From contig CAZMYZ010000004.1 in assembly GCA_964570795.1 (NCBI GenBank), positions 1-64,000 on the forward strand: a stretch of DNA of 64,000 bases, read 5' to 3'. The notes below the pieces were generated by a model. The model did not search any database. It saw only the letters and a list, made by a program, of their open reading frames with translations, and was not told the origin of the DNA. Numbering within the stretch: the stretch's first letter is position 1; every line of letters begins with the position of its first letter. Both the position numbers and the translations under genes were made by a program. Positions 17,405-24,293 of the stretch are shown here, piece by piece. The DNA comes from Damh-18 sp964570795 (GTDB lineage Bacteria > Patescibacteriota > Minisyncoccia > Phycocordibacterales > UBA918).

Positions 17405-19165
17405 ATGGAACCACTTTTAGAGAAGAAGCGACACACTCTTGCCCACCTCCTTGCCACTGCGGTGCGGAAAGAATTTCCTCACGCAAAACCAACCATCGGC
17501 CCTGCTATCGAGACGGGATTTTACTATGACTTCGACTTCACTGGAGGACCAGCTCCAAAGGATGAGGATCTAAAAAATATCGAGCGTCACATGAAAAAAA
17601 TGCTCGCCACCTGGAAAGCATTTTCACACGCAGTGGTGACCCCCGAACTCGCACGCGACACTTTCAAAAACAATCCATACAAAACTGAACTCATCAACGA
17701 CCTCGAAAAAAATGGTGAGACCATCACACTCTACACAGTGGGTGAAGACAGTAGCGAGTTCACCGACCTCTGTCGTGGTGGACACTGTGAATCTCCTGCA
17801 AAAGATATCGATGTCGACTCCTTCAAACTCACTTCGGTAGCCGGTGCATACTGGCGTGGGGACGAAAAAAATGCGATGCTCACACGCATTTATGGTCTTG
17901 CTTTTGACACGAAAGACGATTTAGTCAAGTACCTTGCCGATGTCGAAGAAGCGAAGAAGCGTGACCATAGAAAGCTCGGTAAGGAACTCGACCTCTTCAC
18001 CTTCTCTGAATTAGTAGGCTCTGGGCTTCCCCTCTATACACCTAAAGGTACCATTTTGCGCGATGAATTGGGAAAATTCTCTGAATCACTCCAAGCACGT
18101 GCTGGCTTTGAAAAGGTATGGATTCCCCACATTACGAAGATTGATTTATACAAAAAATCAGGACACTGGGACAAGTTTGGTCATGAACTCTTCCTTGTGA
18201 AGAGTCAGGAGTCGAGTGACGAGTTTGCACTCAAACCAATGAACTGTCCGCACCATACGCAGATATATGCATCACGTCCGCGTAGTTATCGCGACCTCCC
18301 TGTACGCTATATGGAGACCACCACCTGCTACCGTGATGAGAAAACGGGTGAACTCGGAGGACTCACGCGCGTACGCTCACTCACTCAGGACGATGCGCAC
18401 GTCTTTTGTCGCCCCGACCAAATTGAGCAGGAGTTTGAAAGTATCATGCAAATGATTAAGTCACTTTACCGAGCACTCGGTATGGAGTTTAAGGCGCGAC
18501 TCTCTTTCCATGACCCTGACCACAAAGAAAATTATCTTGGTGATTCTGAACTTTGGAAAAGTGCAGAAGAAAAGATTGAGGCGGTCGCGAAGAAACTTGG
18601 TCTCGACTACCACGTTGCTACCGGTGAAGCAGCATTCTATGGTCCGAAGATTGACATCATGGTTATTGATGCACTTGGACGTCAATGGCAATGCGCGACG
18701 CAACAACTCGACTTCGTACAACCCGGTCGTTTTGGCCTAGAATACACTGATAAGGACGGGACGAAGAAAGTACCCGTAATGATCCATAAAGCCCTCCTAG
18801 GCACCATAGATCGCTTTCTAGGGGTATATATAGAGCATACTGCGGGTAACTTCCCTCTTTGGCTTGCTCCGGAACAAATACGTATTATCCCCGTGGCGGA
18901 TGCGCATCATGCATACGCAAAGCATGTATATGAGGAACTCAAAGCAGTGGGTGTCCGTGTGGCACTCGACGACACCAATGAATCCCTTGGGAAGCGCATC
19001 CGCGCCGCAAAGACCGACCGACTTCCCTACTTTGCTGTGGTGGGTGATGCAGAGATTGCTGACAAGAATGTAACCCTCGAATCACGCAAGGGTGAGACAA
19101 AGCAAATCACTCTCGACAAACTAGGCAACCATCTCCTCGCCGAAATTGAAGCAAAGGTGTTATAG
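17405..19165 (+). CDS. thrS: Threonyl-tRNA synthetase lacking the TGS domain
   Basis: Charges tRNA-Thr with threonine. The 586-residue protein starts directly in the editing domain: KKRHTLAHLLATAV carries HxxxH at residues 10-14, and FTDLCRGGHC near 120-127 completes the editing site. The class II core follows, with MNCPHHTQIY near 279 (zinc-binding Cys/His), motif 2 around RYMETTTCYRDEKTGELGGL, and motif 3 near KALLGTIDRFLGV. The C-terminal 100 residues are the anticodon-binding domain. The usual N-terminal TGS domain (about 60 residues) is missing, a reduction seen in CPR genomes. No Shine-Dalgarno sequence precedes the ATG. Confidence 0.96.
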   Translation: MEPLLEKKRHTLAHLLATAVRKEFPHAKPTIGPAIETGFYYDFDFTGGPAPKDEDLKNIERHMKKMLATWKAFSHAVVTPELARDTFKNNPYKTELINDLEKNGETITLYTVGEDSSEFTDLCRGGHCESPAKDIDVDSFKLTSVAGAYWRGDEKNAMLTRIYGLAFDTKDDLVKYLADVEEAKKRDHRKLGKELDLFTFSELVGSGLPLYTPKGTILRDELGKFSESLQARAGFEKVWIPHITKIDLYKKSGHWDKFGHELFLVKSQESSDEFALKPMNCPHHTQIYASRPRSYRDLPVRYMETTTCYRDEKTGELGGLTRVRSLTQDDAHVFCRPDQIEQEFESIMQMIKSLYRALGMEFKARLSFHDPDHKENYLGDSELWKSAEEKIEAVAKKLGLDYHVATGEAAFYGPKIDIMVIDALGRQWQCATQQLDFVQPGRFGLEYTDKDGTKKVPVMIHKALLGTIDRFLGVYIEHTAGNFPLWLAPEQIRIIPVADAHHAYAKHVYEELKAVGVRVALDDTNESLGKRIRAAKTDRLPYFAVVGDAEIADKNVTLESRKGETKQITLDKLGNHLLAEIEAKVL

Positions 19166-19192
19166 AAACACACATGCGGACGTACTAGAATT

Positions 19193-19229
19193 CACAAAAC
19201 CCCGCGGCCGTAGGCCGCGGGGTTTTGTG
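19193..19229. terminator. Bidirectional terminator between thrS and a TA pair
   Basis: A 17-bp perfect stem from CACAAAACCCCGCGGCC to its complement with loop GTA. It lies between convergent genes and carries A4/T4 tracts on both arms. Confidence 0.85.
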
Positions 19230-19247
19230 TGATGCTGATATGTACAA

Positions 19248-19508
19248 CTACACGTTCTTCTGGATGAGTGAGGTGATGAATGTCTGGTACGAAAGTCCCT
19301 CACGAGCGGCTGCTGCTTTTACACGAAGAAGGTTACGTTCAGAAATGCGCAACGTAATCATCTTATTTCGAGCAAAGGTATTCTGTGCAATTTGTGCATA
19401 TCGCTTTTTCTCCTCATCCAAATTTGAAACGGAAGAATACAATCCGTGCTCAAACGCATTTTCAATTTCCTTCTCTTCTTTTGTTAATGCAAATGGATCT
19501 TTTTTCAT
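19248..19508 (-). CDS. CopG/BrnA-like antitoxin
   Basis: This 86-residue protein has an acidic, helical N-terminal half (LTKEEKEIENAFEHGLY) and a C-terminal ribbon-helix-helix-like segment (ITLRISERNLLRVKAAAARE, then GLSYQTFITSLI). The layout matches CopG-family antitoxins paired with BrnT-like toxins. It starts 3 bp after the toxin gene, so the two are translationally linked, with the toxin gene first. It probably binds both the toxin and its own promoter. Confidence 0.8.
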   Translation of the reverse strand: MKKDPFALTKEEKEIENAFEHGLYSSVSNLDEEKKRYAQIAQNTFARNKMITLRISERNLLRVKAAAAREGLSYQTFITSLIQKNV

Positions 19509-19511
19509 AAT

Positions 19512-19778
19512 TTATTTGTTTATGTATTTCTTTGTTTCTTTTCTGCTTGGATATGCTGTTTTGAGAATGACTTTTTCATCATCTTCTACAAACGGCACGC
19601 GATATATGTATTCATCAATAGCAACAATAAATACTCGTTGATGTTCATACGGTGGATGATTTTCGACAATATCTAAGCACTCCCCACTCTGGATAATTTC
19701 TACGAGCAACTCAAAAGAAATGCCACGATTTTCAATAAGCCACACGTTCTTTGTTTCATCCCAGTCAAAGTACTTCAT
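19512..19778 (-). CDS. BrnT-like toxin
   Basis: This 88-residue protein begins MKYFDWDETKNVWLIENRGI and continues with SFELLVEII, then FIVAIDEYIYRVPFVEDDEK and LKTAYPSRKETKKY. This is the pattern of BrnT-type RNase toxins (F-W-D...K...GISFE...RxT/Y). It is the first gene of a two-gene unit with the CopG-like antitoxin. RNase activity is inferred from family resemblance. Confidence 0.75.
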   Translation of the reverse strand: MKYFDWDETKNVWLIENRGISFELLVEIIQSGECLDIVENHPPYEHQRVFIVAIDEYIYRVPFVEDDEKVILKTAYPSRKETKKYINK

Positions 19779-19829
19779 TAATTCGTATGATATACAATGT
19801 ATGTCATCCTGTCAATGCGTTATATACAC

Positions 19830-19862
19830 AAAACCGCCGCGACATTTTGTCGCGGCGGTTTT
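19830..19862 (-). terminator. Strong terminator after the sortase-substrate tail frame
   Basis: A 15-bp perfect stem AAAACCGCCGCGACA / TGTCGCGGCGGTTTT with a TTT loop, 18 bp after the stop at 19881. Its position shows that transcription from the substrate gene continues through the tail frame. Confidence 0.85.
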
Positions 19863-19880
19863 CGTATTTCTCTTCCCTGC

Positions 19881-20213
19881 TTATGCAAGGAGTGTCATGA
19901 CACGCTCTTTGTTGAGTACAGTCCATTCATTTTCACTTGGGTATTTTGTCTTTGCGCGAGCAATGACTTTGTCCAAGAGTTCCATCTGTTCAGTACGGGT
20001 ACCATGATTCGCAATGAGACGAAGTGCGTCACTCGAGATGAGTGTTGCATGTACATGTGCATGCGTTTCAAGGGCTTTGAGCGCATCTATTTCATCCTCC
20101 ACCATTTCTTCTGGCATGACCGGAAGATTCGCGGGAACTTCTGCGATAGCCGCCCCCGCAACAACTTCCTCCTCACCAGTTACTTTGAAAGAGTCTGGGA
20201 GTGCTTTTTTTTT
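19881..20213 (-). CDS. C-terminal tail of the sortase substrate, in the -1 frame
   Basis: An open frame of 111 codons runs from an A9 run (20205-20213) to 19881. It is -1 relative to the upstream surface-protein gene, which stops at 20180. Read after the slip, it continues KKKALPDSFKVTGEEEVV and ends with an acidic helical domain (DALKALETHAHVHATLISSD ... WTVLNKERVMTLLA). The only internal ATG (20117) has no Shine-Dalgarno sequence, and the frame is open well upstream of it. So it is more likely a cytoplasmic tail joined by frameshifting, by length variation of the A run, or by correcting an assembly indel, than a separate 78-aa gene. Confidence 0.6.
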   Translation of the reverse strand, partial: KKKALPDSFKVTGEEEVVAGAAIAEVPANLPVMPEEMVEDEIDALKALETHAHVHATLISSDALRLIANHGTRTEQMELLDKVIARAKTKYPSENEWTVLNKERVMTLLA

Positions 20214-21844
20214 AGGACGAGCGCGTAGGCGAGTACAAGACCCCAGAGGACAATTGCAGCATAGAAGATTGCGGTAAGCATTGGTCCTGCTTCAAATCCT
20301 GTATACGGAACCTGTGAAAGTGAGATACCTTGTACCATACCTTTCTTTCCTACTTCAACATTGAGTACGCAGGTTTCTTTCTTGTTACCATCGTAGACAT
20401 CGAGTGTGTACTTGGTGGTCTTTGCAGGCTTTACGGTAAGGACATCTACATCCTCGTCGATATCATTATCCTTCTTTGAGTCTGCAAGTGTCTTGCCGTT
20501 ATTGTCCTTGAGTACAAGACGATCAGCGGCGGTGTTAATCCAAGAGAGGATAGTGCTTTCACCGGTTCCAATAGAACTGTCTGAAACACTGAATTCGCAA
20601 CGGAGTTCATCGTCATCATTGTCCTCATCCTCGTCCACCTTTACACTGACGCGGCAAGTATCTTTATCAGAACCATCACGTGCAGTAAGGGTGAAGGTAG
20701 TGTCCTTCTTTACCGTTACTGTTTCGCTTCCGTCATCATCTACATCGCCAACACCTTGGTTGATGTCAACATCCGTAGCATCAGTAGTCTTCCATCGGAG
20801 GGTTACTTCATCCCCTTCCTCAACACGTGAGTCACTTACCGTGAACGAGTCACAGCTCACATCATCATCGTTGTTTCGGCTACTGCCACCGCTGTATGAA
20901 TTGTAATTATAGTTGTAGTTGTTGTTCACATTCGTGAAGGTAGTAGTCCCTGTAGTAGTCTGTTCATCCTCGTCAGCAATAACGCCTACCGTATCAGAAC
21001 AGGTAACTACTCCACCTTCGCCAGTCGCCGTGAGTGTGTAAGTTTGTGTACCCATTGGAGAGACGCCCTCCTCACCATCAAGAGATGCTGCACCTACACC
21101 GCCAGAGATTGAGACGGATGTTGCTCCATCAGTATTCCAGTAGAGCACTGCCTCATCACCCTGAGTAATGGTGCTTGGGTAGACATCCAACGTACAGGTA
21201 GGTGCTGGAGTTTCTTCTTCCTCTTCGCAGCCCCATGTACATTCGTGATGGTCGTCACAGTCGTGATCATCGCACCAGTTGTACTCGTGATCATGATCAC
21301 AATCGGTGTCGCATGCGTCACCATGTGCACACTCTTCATCCTCTTCTTCATCATCAGAGTGGTCAGTACAATCGTGATCATCACACCAATTATACTCATG
21401 GTCGTAATCGTGATCCTCTTCCTCTTCTTCCTCATAGTTGTGACCACAGGTGCTTGTGTGTACATGTGCAGATGCATATGCGCTGCCTGTATTCCAAGCG
21501 TAGGCACCTCCTCCGGTCACTCCTGATTCATCTTCGTGAGTCCATGAGTATGCATGACCTTCAGCATCAGCATCTGCCTCTGCTTCAGCGTCATTACCCC
21601 ATGACCATGCGTGCGCAAATGCATCAGAGTCAGATTCTGCCTCTGCACCTGCATTGTTGCCCCATGACCATGCGCTTGCGCTTGCCTCTGCATTGGCCTC
21701 TGCCTCAGCAAAAGATGATTGCGCAGTATCTGCTCCGCCCCAGTTGAATGCATTTGTTGTTGCAACCGCTGGCACAATGAACAAAAGCGCTACAGGAAGT
21801 GCGATGACCGCACTGATGTATGCAATTGTGTATTTGTTCTTCAT
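20180..21844 (-). CDS. Sortase-type surface protein with acidic Cys/His-rich region
   Basis: A 554-residue 0-frame product. Residues 1-28 are a signal peptide. Residues 32-125 are Ala/Glu/Asp-rich with repeats of AWSWGN. Residues 128-215 are extremely rich in Asp, Glu, His and Cys (two copies of HEYNWCDDHDC), suggesting metal binding. Three Ig-like repeats follow, each starting near a Cys and containing a TYTLTA or TFTLTA strand. The end reads VPYTGFEAGP, a hydrophobic helix, then KKK: a sortase sorting signal of the xPxTG type. The sortase gene is immediately upstream in the same direction. Probably a cell-surface protein linked by that sortase. An A9 run near the end may extend it (see 19881-20213). 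Confidence 0.85.
   Translation of the reverse strand: MKNKYTIAYISAVIALPVALLFIVPAVATTNAFNWGGADTAQSSFAEAEANAEASASAWSWGNNAGAEAESDSDAFAHAWSWGNDAEAEADADAEGHAYSWTHEDESGVTGGGAYAWNTGSAYASAHVHTSTCGHNYEEEEEEDHDYDHEYNWCDDHDCTDHSDDEEEDEECAHGDACDTDCDHDHEYNWCDDHDCDDHHECTWGCEEEEETPAPTCTLDVYPSTITQGDEAVLYWNTDGATSVSISGGVGAASLDGEEGVSPMGTQTYTLTATGEGGVVTCSDTVGVIADEDEQTTTGTTTFTNVNNNYNYNYNSYSGGSSRNNDDDVSCDSFTVSDSRVEEGDEVTLRWKTTDATDVDINQGVGDVDDDGSETVTVKKDTTFTLTARDGSDKDTCRVSVKVDEDEDNDDDELRCEFSVSDSSIGTGESTILSWINTAADRLVLKDNNGKTLADSKKDNDIDEDVDVLTVKPAKTTKYTLDVYDGNKKETCVLNVEVGKKGMVQGISLSQVPYTGFEAGPMLTAIFYAAIVLWGLVLAYALVLKKKHSQTLSK
20205..20213 (-). other. A9 slippery run
   Basis: The 0 frame reads CTA AAA AAA AAG CAC and contains A-AAA-AAG, the classic bacterial -1 slippery heptamer. 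The 0-frame stop follows 8 codons after the run. The run could slip during transcription or translation, vary in length in the genome, or be a sequencing error. Confidence 0.6.
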
Positions 21845-22078
21845 ATAATGAGTTCGTTAAAAAAATTAAGTAATACCTTTATACCTCTAAATATGCTCAC
21901 CTACGCGTGTACGTAAACATATTGAAAGTATGAATGGCAGTAAAGACCATTCTGGAGCATAGAGTGAATGTACTAAGCAAAATAAGTATATTTTGCAGCG
22001 ACGCATGCGCATCAGCGCATGAAGAACAGAGGAGAACTATATGCTCGTATTGTACATCACAACCTCTTTTTTGTCAAA

Positions 22079-22095
22079 AAGCCCCGAGGCTAAGG
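22079..22095 (-). terminator. Short terminator after the sortase gene
   Basis: AGCC-TCGG-GGCT followed by TTTTT on the minus strand. The stem is only 4 bp. The region 21845-22078 beyond it is AT-rich and probably holds the promoter of the surface-protein gene; I see no gene there. Confidence 0.5.
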
Positions 22096-22103
22096 TCAAT
22101 ACA

Positions 22104-22829
22104 CTAGTCTTCAAGTGGGTATGAATCTACCAGTGTAGCTTCCACCACAAAACGATCATCTTTGCTCGCAAAGGTGTTACAGGTAGCGAGGACCAATTTC
22201 GCTACATCATATTGCATAGGCACTTCGGCGTTTGAAGCCTTTGCCTCATATACCCTATCCACGGTGTATACATATTCAGTGTCCGCAGACTGCAAACGAA
22301 TCGTGTCTCCCCATTTCAATTTCTGAATACCATTGAATGCTTGAAAGTTTTTATTCATGACATTGGGAAGATAACTGGAATGCCCCAAAAGGAATATAGT
22401 TCCTTTCTGTGCAAAATCGGCTGAATCGGGATGACGCACCACACCTGAAAGGAGGGCGGCATCAAGCGCTTCTACGGTAGATGATTCTGGATTCAAAACA
22501 CGCACCTTTTTGTCATCGAGCGCATCAAGGATGATAGCAACTGGAAGTGCTGCACCTTCACTCACCACTGCGGTGGTAGGGCGAGTCTCATTCTCTGGCT
22601 TTGTAGATTCTTCGCCATTCAAGGTGACTTCCTCAGTCTCAGAGAGGGTGACTTGCTCTTCCTCGGTATGTACTGGTTCTTCAGTAACCTCAGTCTTTGC
22701 TTCAGGAAGAAAATCAACAACATAAAAAACACCGTATGTAAGCGCTACAATACCTACTGTCACAAAGAAAAATACAAGGCGCTGTTCGCGCTTTGATGCG
22801 TAAGGTGCATAGGGATTTGCTTGAGACAT
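22104..22829 (-). CDS. Sortase
   Basis: Transpeptidase that cuts a sorting signal and joins the surface protein to an envelope acceptor. The 241-residue protein has one N-terminal membrane helix (about residues 17-38), a long acidic linker, and a C-terminal sortase barrel. The catalytic His is in LLGHSSYL, the Cys in LVLATCNTF (the TLxTC motif, here LxATC), and the Arg in DDRFVVEATL. The class cannot be fixed from the sequence. The adjacent gene encodes a protein with a VPYTG signal, its likely substrate. Confidence 0.9.
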   Translation of the reverse strand: MSQANPYAPYASKREQRLVFFFVTVGIVALTYGVFYVVDFLPEAKTEVTEEPVHTEEEQVTLSETEEVTLNGEESTKPENETRPTTAVVSEGAALPVAIILDALDDKKVRVLNPESSTVEALDAALLSGVVRHPDSADFAQKGTIFLLGHSSYLPNVMNKNFQAFNGIQKLKWGDTIRLQSADTEYVYTVDRVYEAKASNAEVPMQYDVAKLVLATCNTFASKDDRFVVEATLVDSYPLED

Positions 22830-22918
22830 ATGTTCAAAAAGAATTGATTTAGATGTTTACTATAGTACATCATTTATAATTTTTGTCAATATGCTCATTT
22901 TGGGCGGTTCTAGGTATG

Positions 22919-22947
22919 TTGACATCCTTGTAATATCGTGGTAACAT
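22919..22947 (+). promoter_or_regulatory. Consensus promoter for the gene at 22956
   Basis: TTGACA (22919-22924), a 17-bp spacer and TAACAT (22942-22947). Only 8 nt separate the -10 box from the ATG at 22956, so the mRNA is probably leaderless. Confidence 0.7.
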
Positions 22948-22955
22948 ATAAGCAT

Positions 22956-23972
22956 ATGAATGAAACACAAACTCTTAAGAGTGCTGTCGTGAAGACACTC
23001 GCGATTGTTGGCTTTCTCGTCACCATCGCCTTTTTCGTCTACATCACCGTAGAGGGTAGCAAACGCGCGCCGGAGGGATTCTCTTCCCTTGCGTCTATCG
23101 CAGAGACTATTAATCTCTATCGACCTGCAAAAGAATTAACCATAGCAACTGAAAAAATTGTCGTAAATTCTGCTGAGTCATTCCAAATTTCTTGGACTGA
23201 TTTTCGTACTGAGGGTGAATATACCTTTAACTATGCATGTGTCCCTGGAGTACGGCTTGAGGTACGCAGTGGTGACGGCACATTCATGCCTATGGCATGT
23301 ACCGATACTCTCACCCTCCCTACTGATGTACACGGACTTTTCCTCACTGCACTTTCAGATGACCTTCGTTTCACCGATGTACCCCTTACACTTGCATTTA
23401 CAAACAGCAAGACGAACGCTACCTTGGAACACACCACGAAGATCACGGTGGTAAATGCGACAATCCCCGTGCGTGAGGTGGCACAGAGAGAAATGGCAAC
23501 AACTACAGAAGTAGCGAAGGCCGATACCGAAAAGAAGCCTGTTGAAGCAAGGCCTGTAGTGGAGGAGGTTGAAGAACCGGTTGCAAAACCAACCACTCCC
23601 ACAGCACCCGCACAAGAAACATACACTGACCTCAGCGTGCAGATTCTCGGTGCCGGTGTGCTTGAGGGTGATGCTTTCGAATACACAAAGACATTCAGTA
23701 CTGATGCACACAACGCAATTCGCTTTGATGTGGGAAATCTTGGTACCAAAACTTCTGGTACCTGGTCATTCACCACCATCTTGCCTACCGGCGAAGTGTA
23801 TACCTCGCCCGTACAGGCACCACTCGCGCCACAAGCACATGTAGTATTCACGCTTGGATTCTATCTCGATGCATCTACGGGTAAGATGGTCACCTTCACC
23901 AATACACTCTCCGTAGCGGGTGACACGAAGACTGCAAACAACTCTGCTTCGCTCAGTGTGGTGGTGGAGTAA
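22956..23972 (+). CDS. Membrane-anchored protein with CARDB-like domain
   Basis: A 338-residue protein. The ATG at 22956 is preferred over one at 22938 because of the promoter spacing. An N-terminal helix (about residues 13-33, TLAIVGFLVTIAFFVYITV) anchors it. A first beta domain (60-165) contains two Cys in NYACVPG and PMACTD that may pair. A Pro/Glu/Thr-rich linker follows, then a C-terminal domain (220-338; YTDLSVQILGAGVLEGDAFE) resembling CARDB/Ig-like adhesion domains. It is divergent from the sortase gene and is probably an extracytoplasmic structural or adhesive protein; no enzyme motif is seen. Confidence 0.75.
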   Translation: MNETQTLKSAVVKTLAIVGFLVTIAFFVYITVEGSKRAPEGFSSLASIAETINLYRPAKELTIATEKIVVNSAESFQISWTDFRTEGEYTFNYACVPGVRLEVRSGDGTFMPMACTDTLTLPTDVHGLFLTALSDDLRFTDVPLTLAFTNSKTNATLEHTTKITVVNATIPVREVAQREMATTTEVAKADTEKKPVEARPVVEEVEEPVAKPTTPTAPAQETYTDLSVQILGAGVLEGDAFEYTKTFSTDAHNAIRFDVGNLGTKTSGTWSFTTILPTGEVYTSPVQAPLAPQAHVVFTLGFYLDASTGKMVTFTNTLSVAGDTKTANNSASLSVVVE

Positions 23973-23993
23973 TTGAAGCAATAAAATAAGCAC

Positions 23994-24023
23994 ATTGTCG
24001 GCGCCCCTTGGGGCGCCGACAAT
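23994..24023 (+). terminator. Strong intrinsic terminator
   Basis: A 14-bp perfect stem ATTGTCGGCGCCCC / GGGGCGCCGACAAT with a 2-nt TT loop, followed by TTTAT, 21 bp after the stop of the membrane-anchored protein. Confidence 0.85.
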
Positions 24024-24063
24024 TTTATATACCTACCGAGGTAAGAGGTAAGGATACTCACAT

Positions 24064-24084
24064 GACGGACATCCGATGTCCGTC
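24064..24084. repeat. GACAT-core palindrome
   Basis: GACGGACAT-CCG-ATGTCCGTC, a 9-bp stem with a triloop. It belongs to the dispersed palindrome family also at 7168 and 16682. The surrounding 24024-24208 holds no gene. Confidence 0.6.
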
Positions 24085-24208
24085 ATTAATTTAAAAACTA
24101 CCAAAGGCAAGGCCTCGGGTATTTTCATCTAACGTTCATTCTTGAGTAAAGTACACGAGGATATACAGAACTATTTAGCTTTGTTTTTAGATGAAGCGCA
24201 AGGAACAT

Positions 24209-24260
24209 AAAAAACCCTACGTGAGGCGTACATAGACGTACGGTGAACGTAGGGTTTTTT
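24209..24260. repeat. GAGG-CGTAC...GTACG-GTGA palindromic element
   Basis: An outer 14-bp stem AAAAAACCCTACGT / ACGTAGGGTTTTTT encloses GAGG-CGTAC-ATAGAC-GTACG-GTGA. The A6/T6 ends make it a likely bidirectional terminator after gyrB. The inner core recurs in the larger elements at 30759 and 36451. Confidence 0.7.
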
Positions 24261-24293
24261 ACATGTGACGCAGCGATTCGCTAAAAACAAAGG

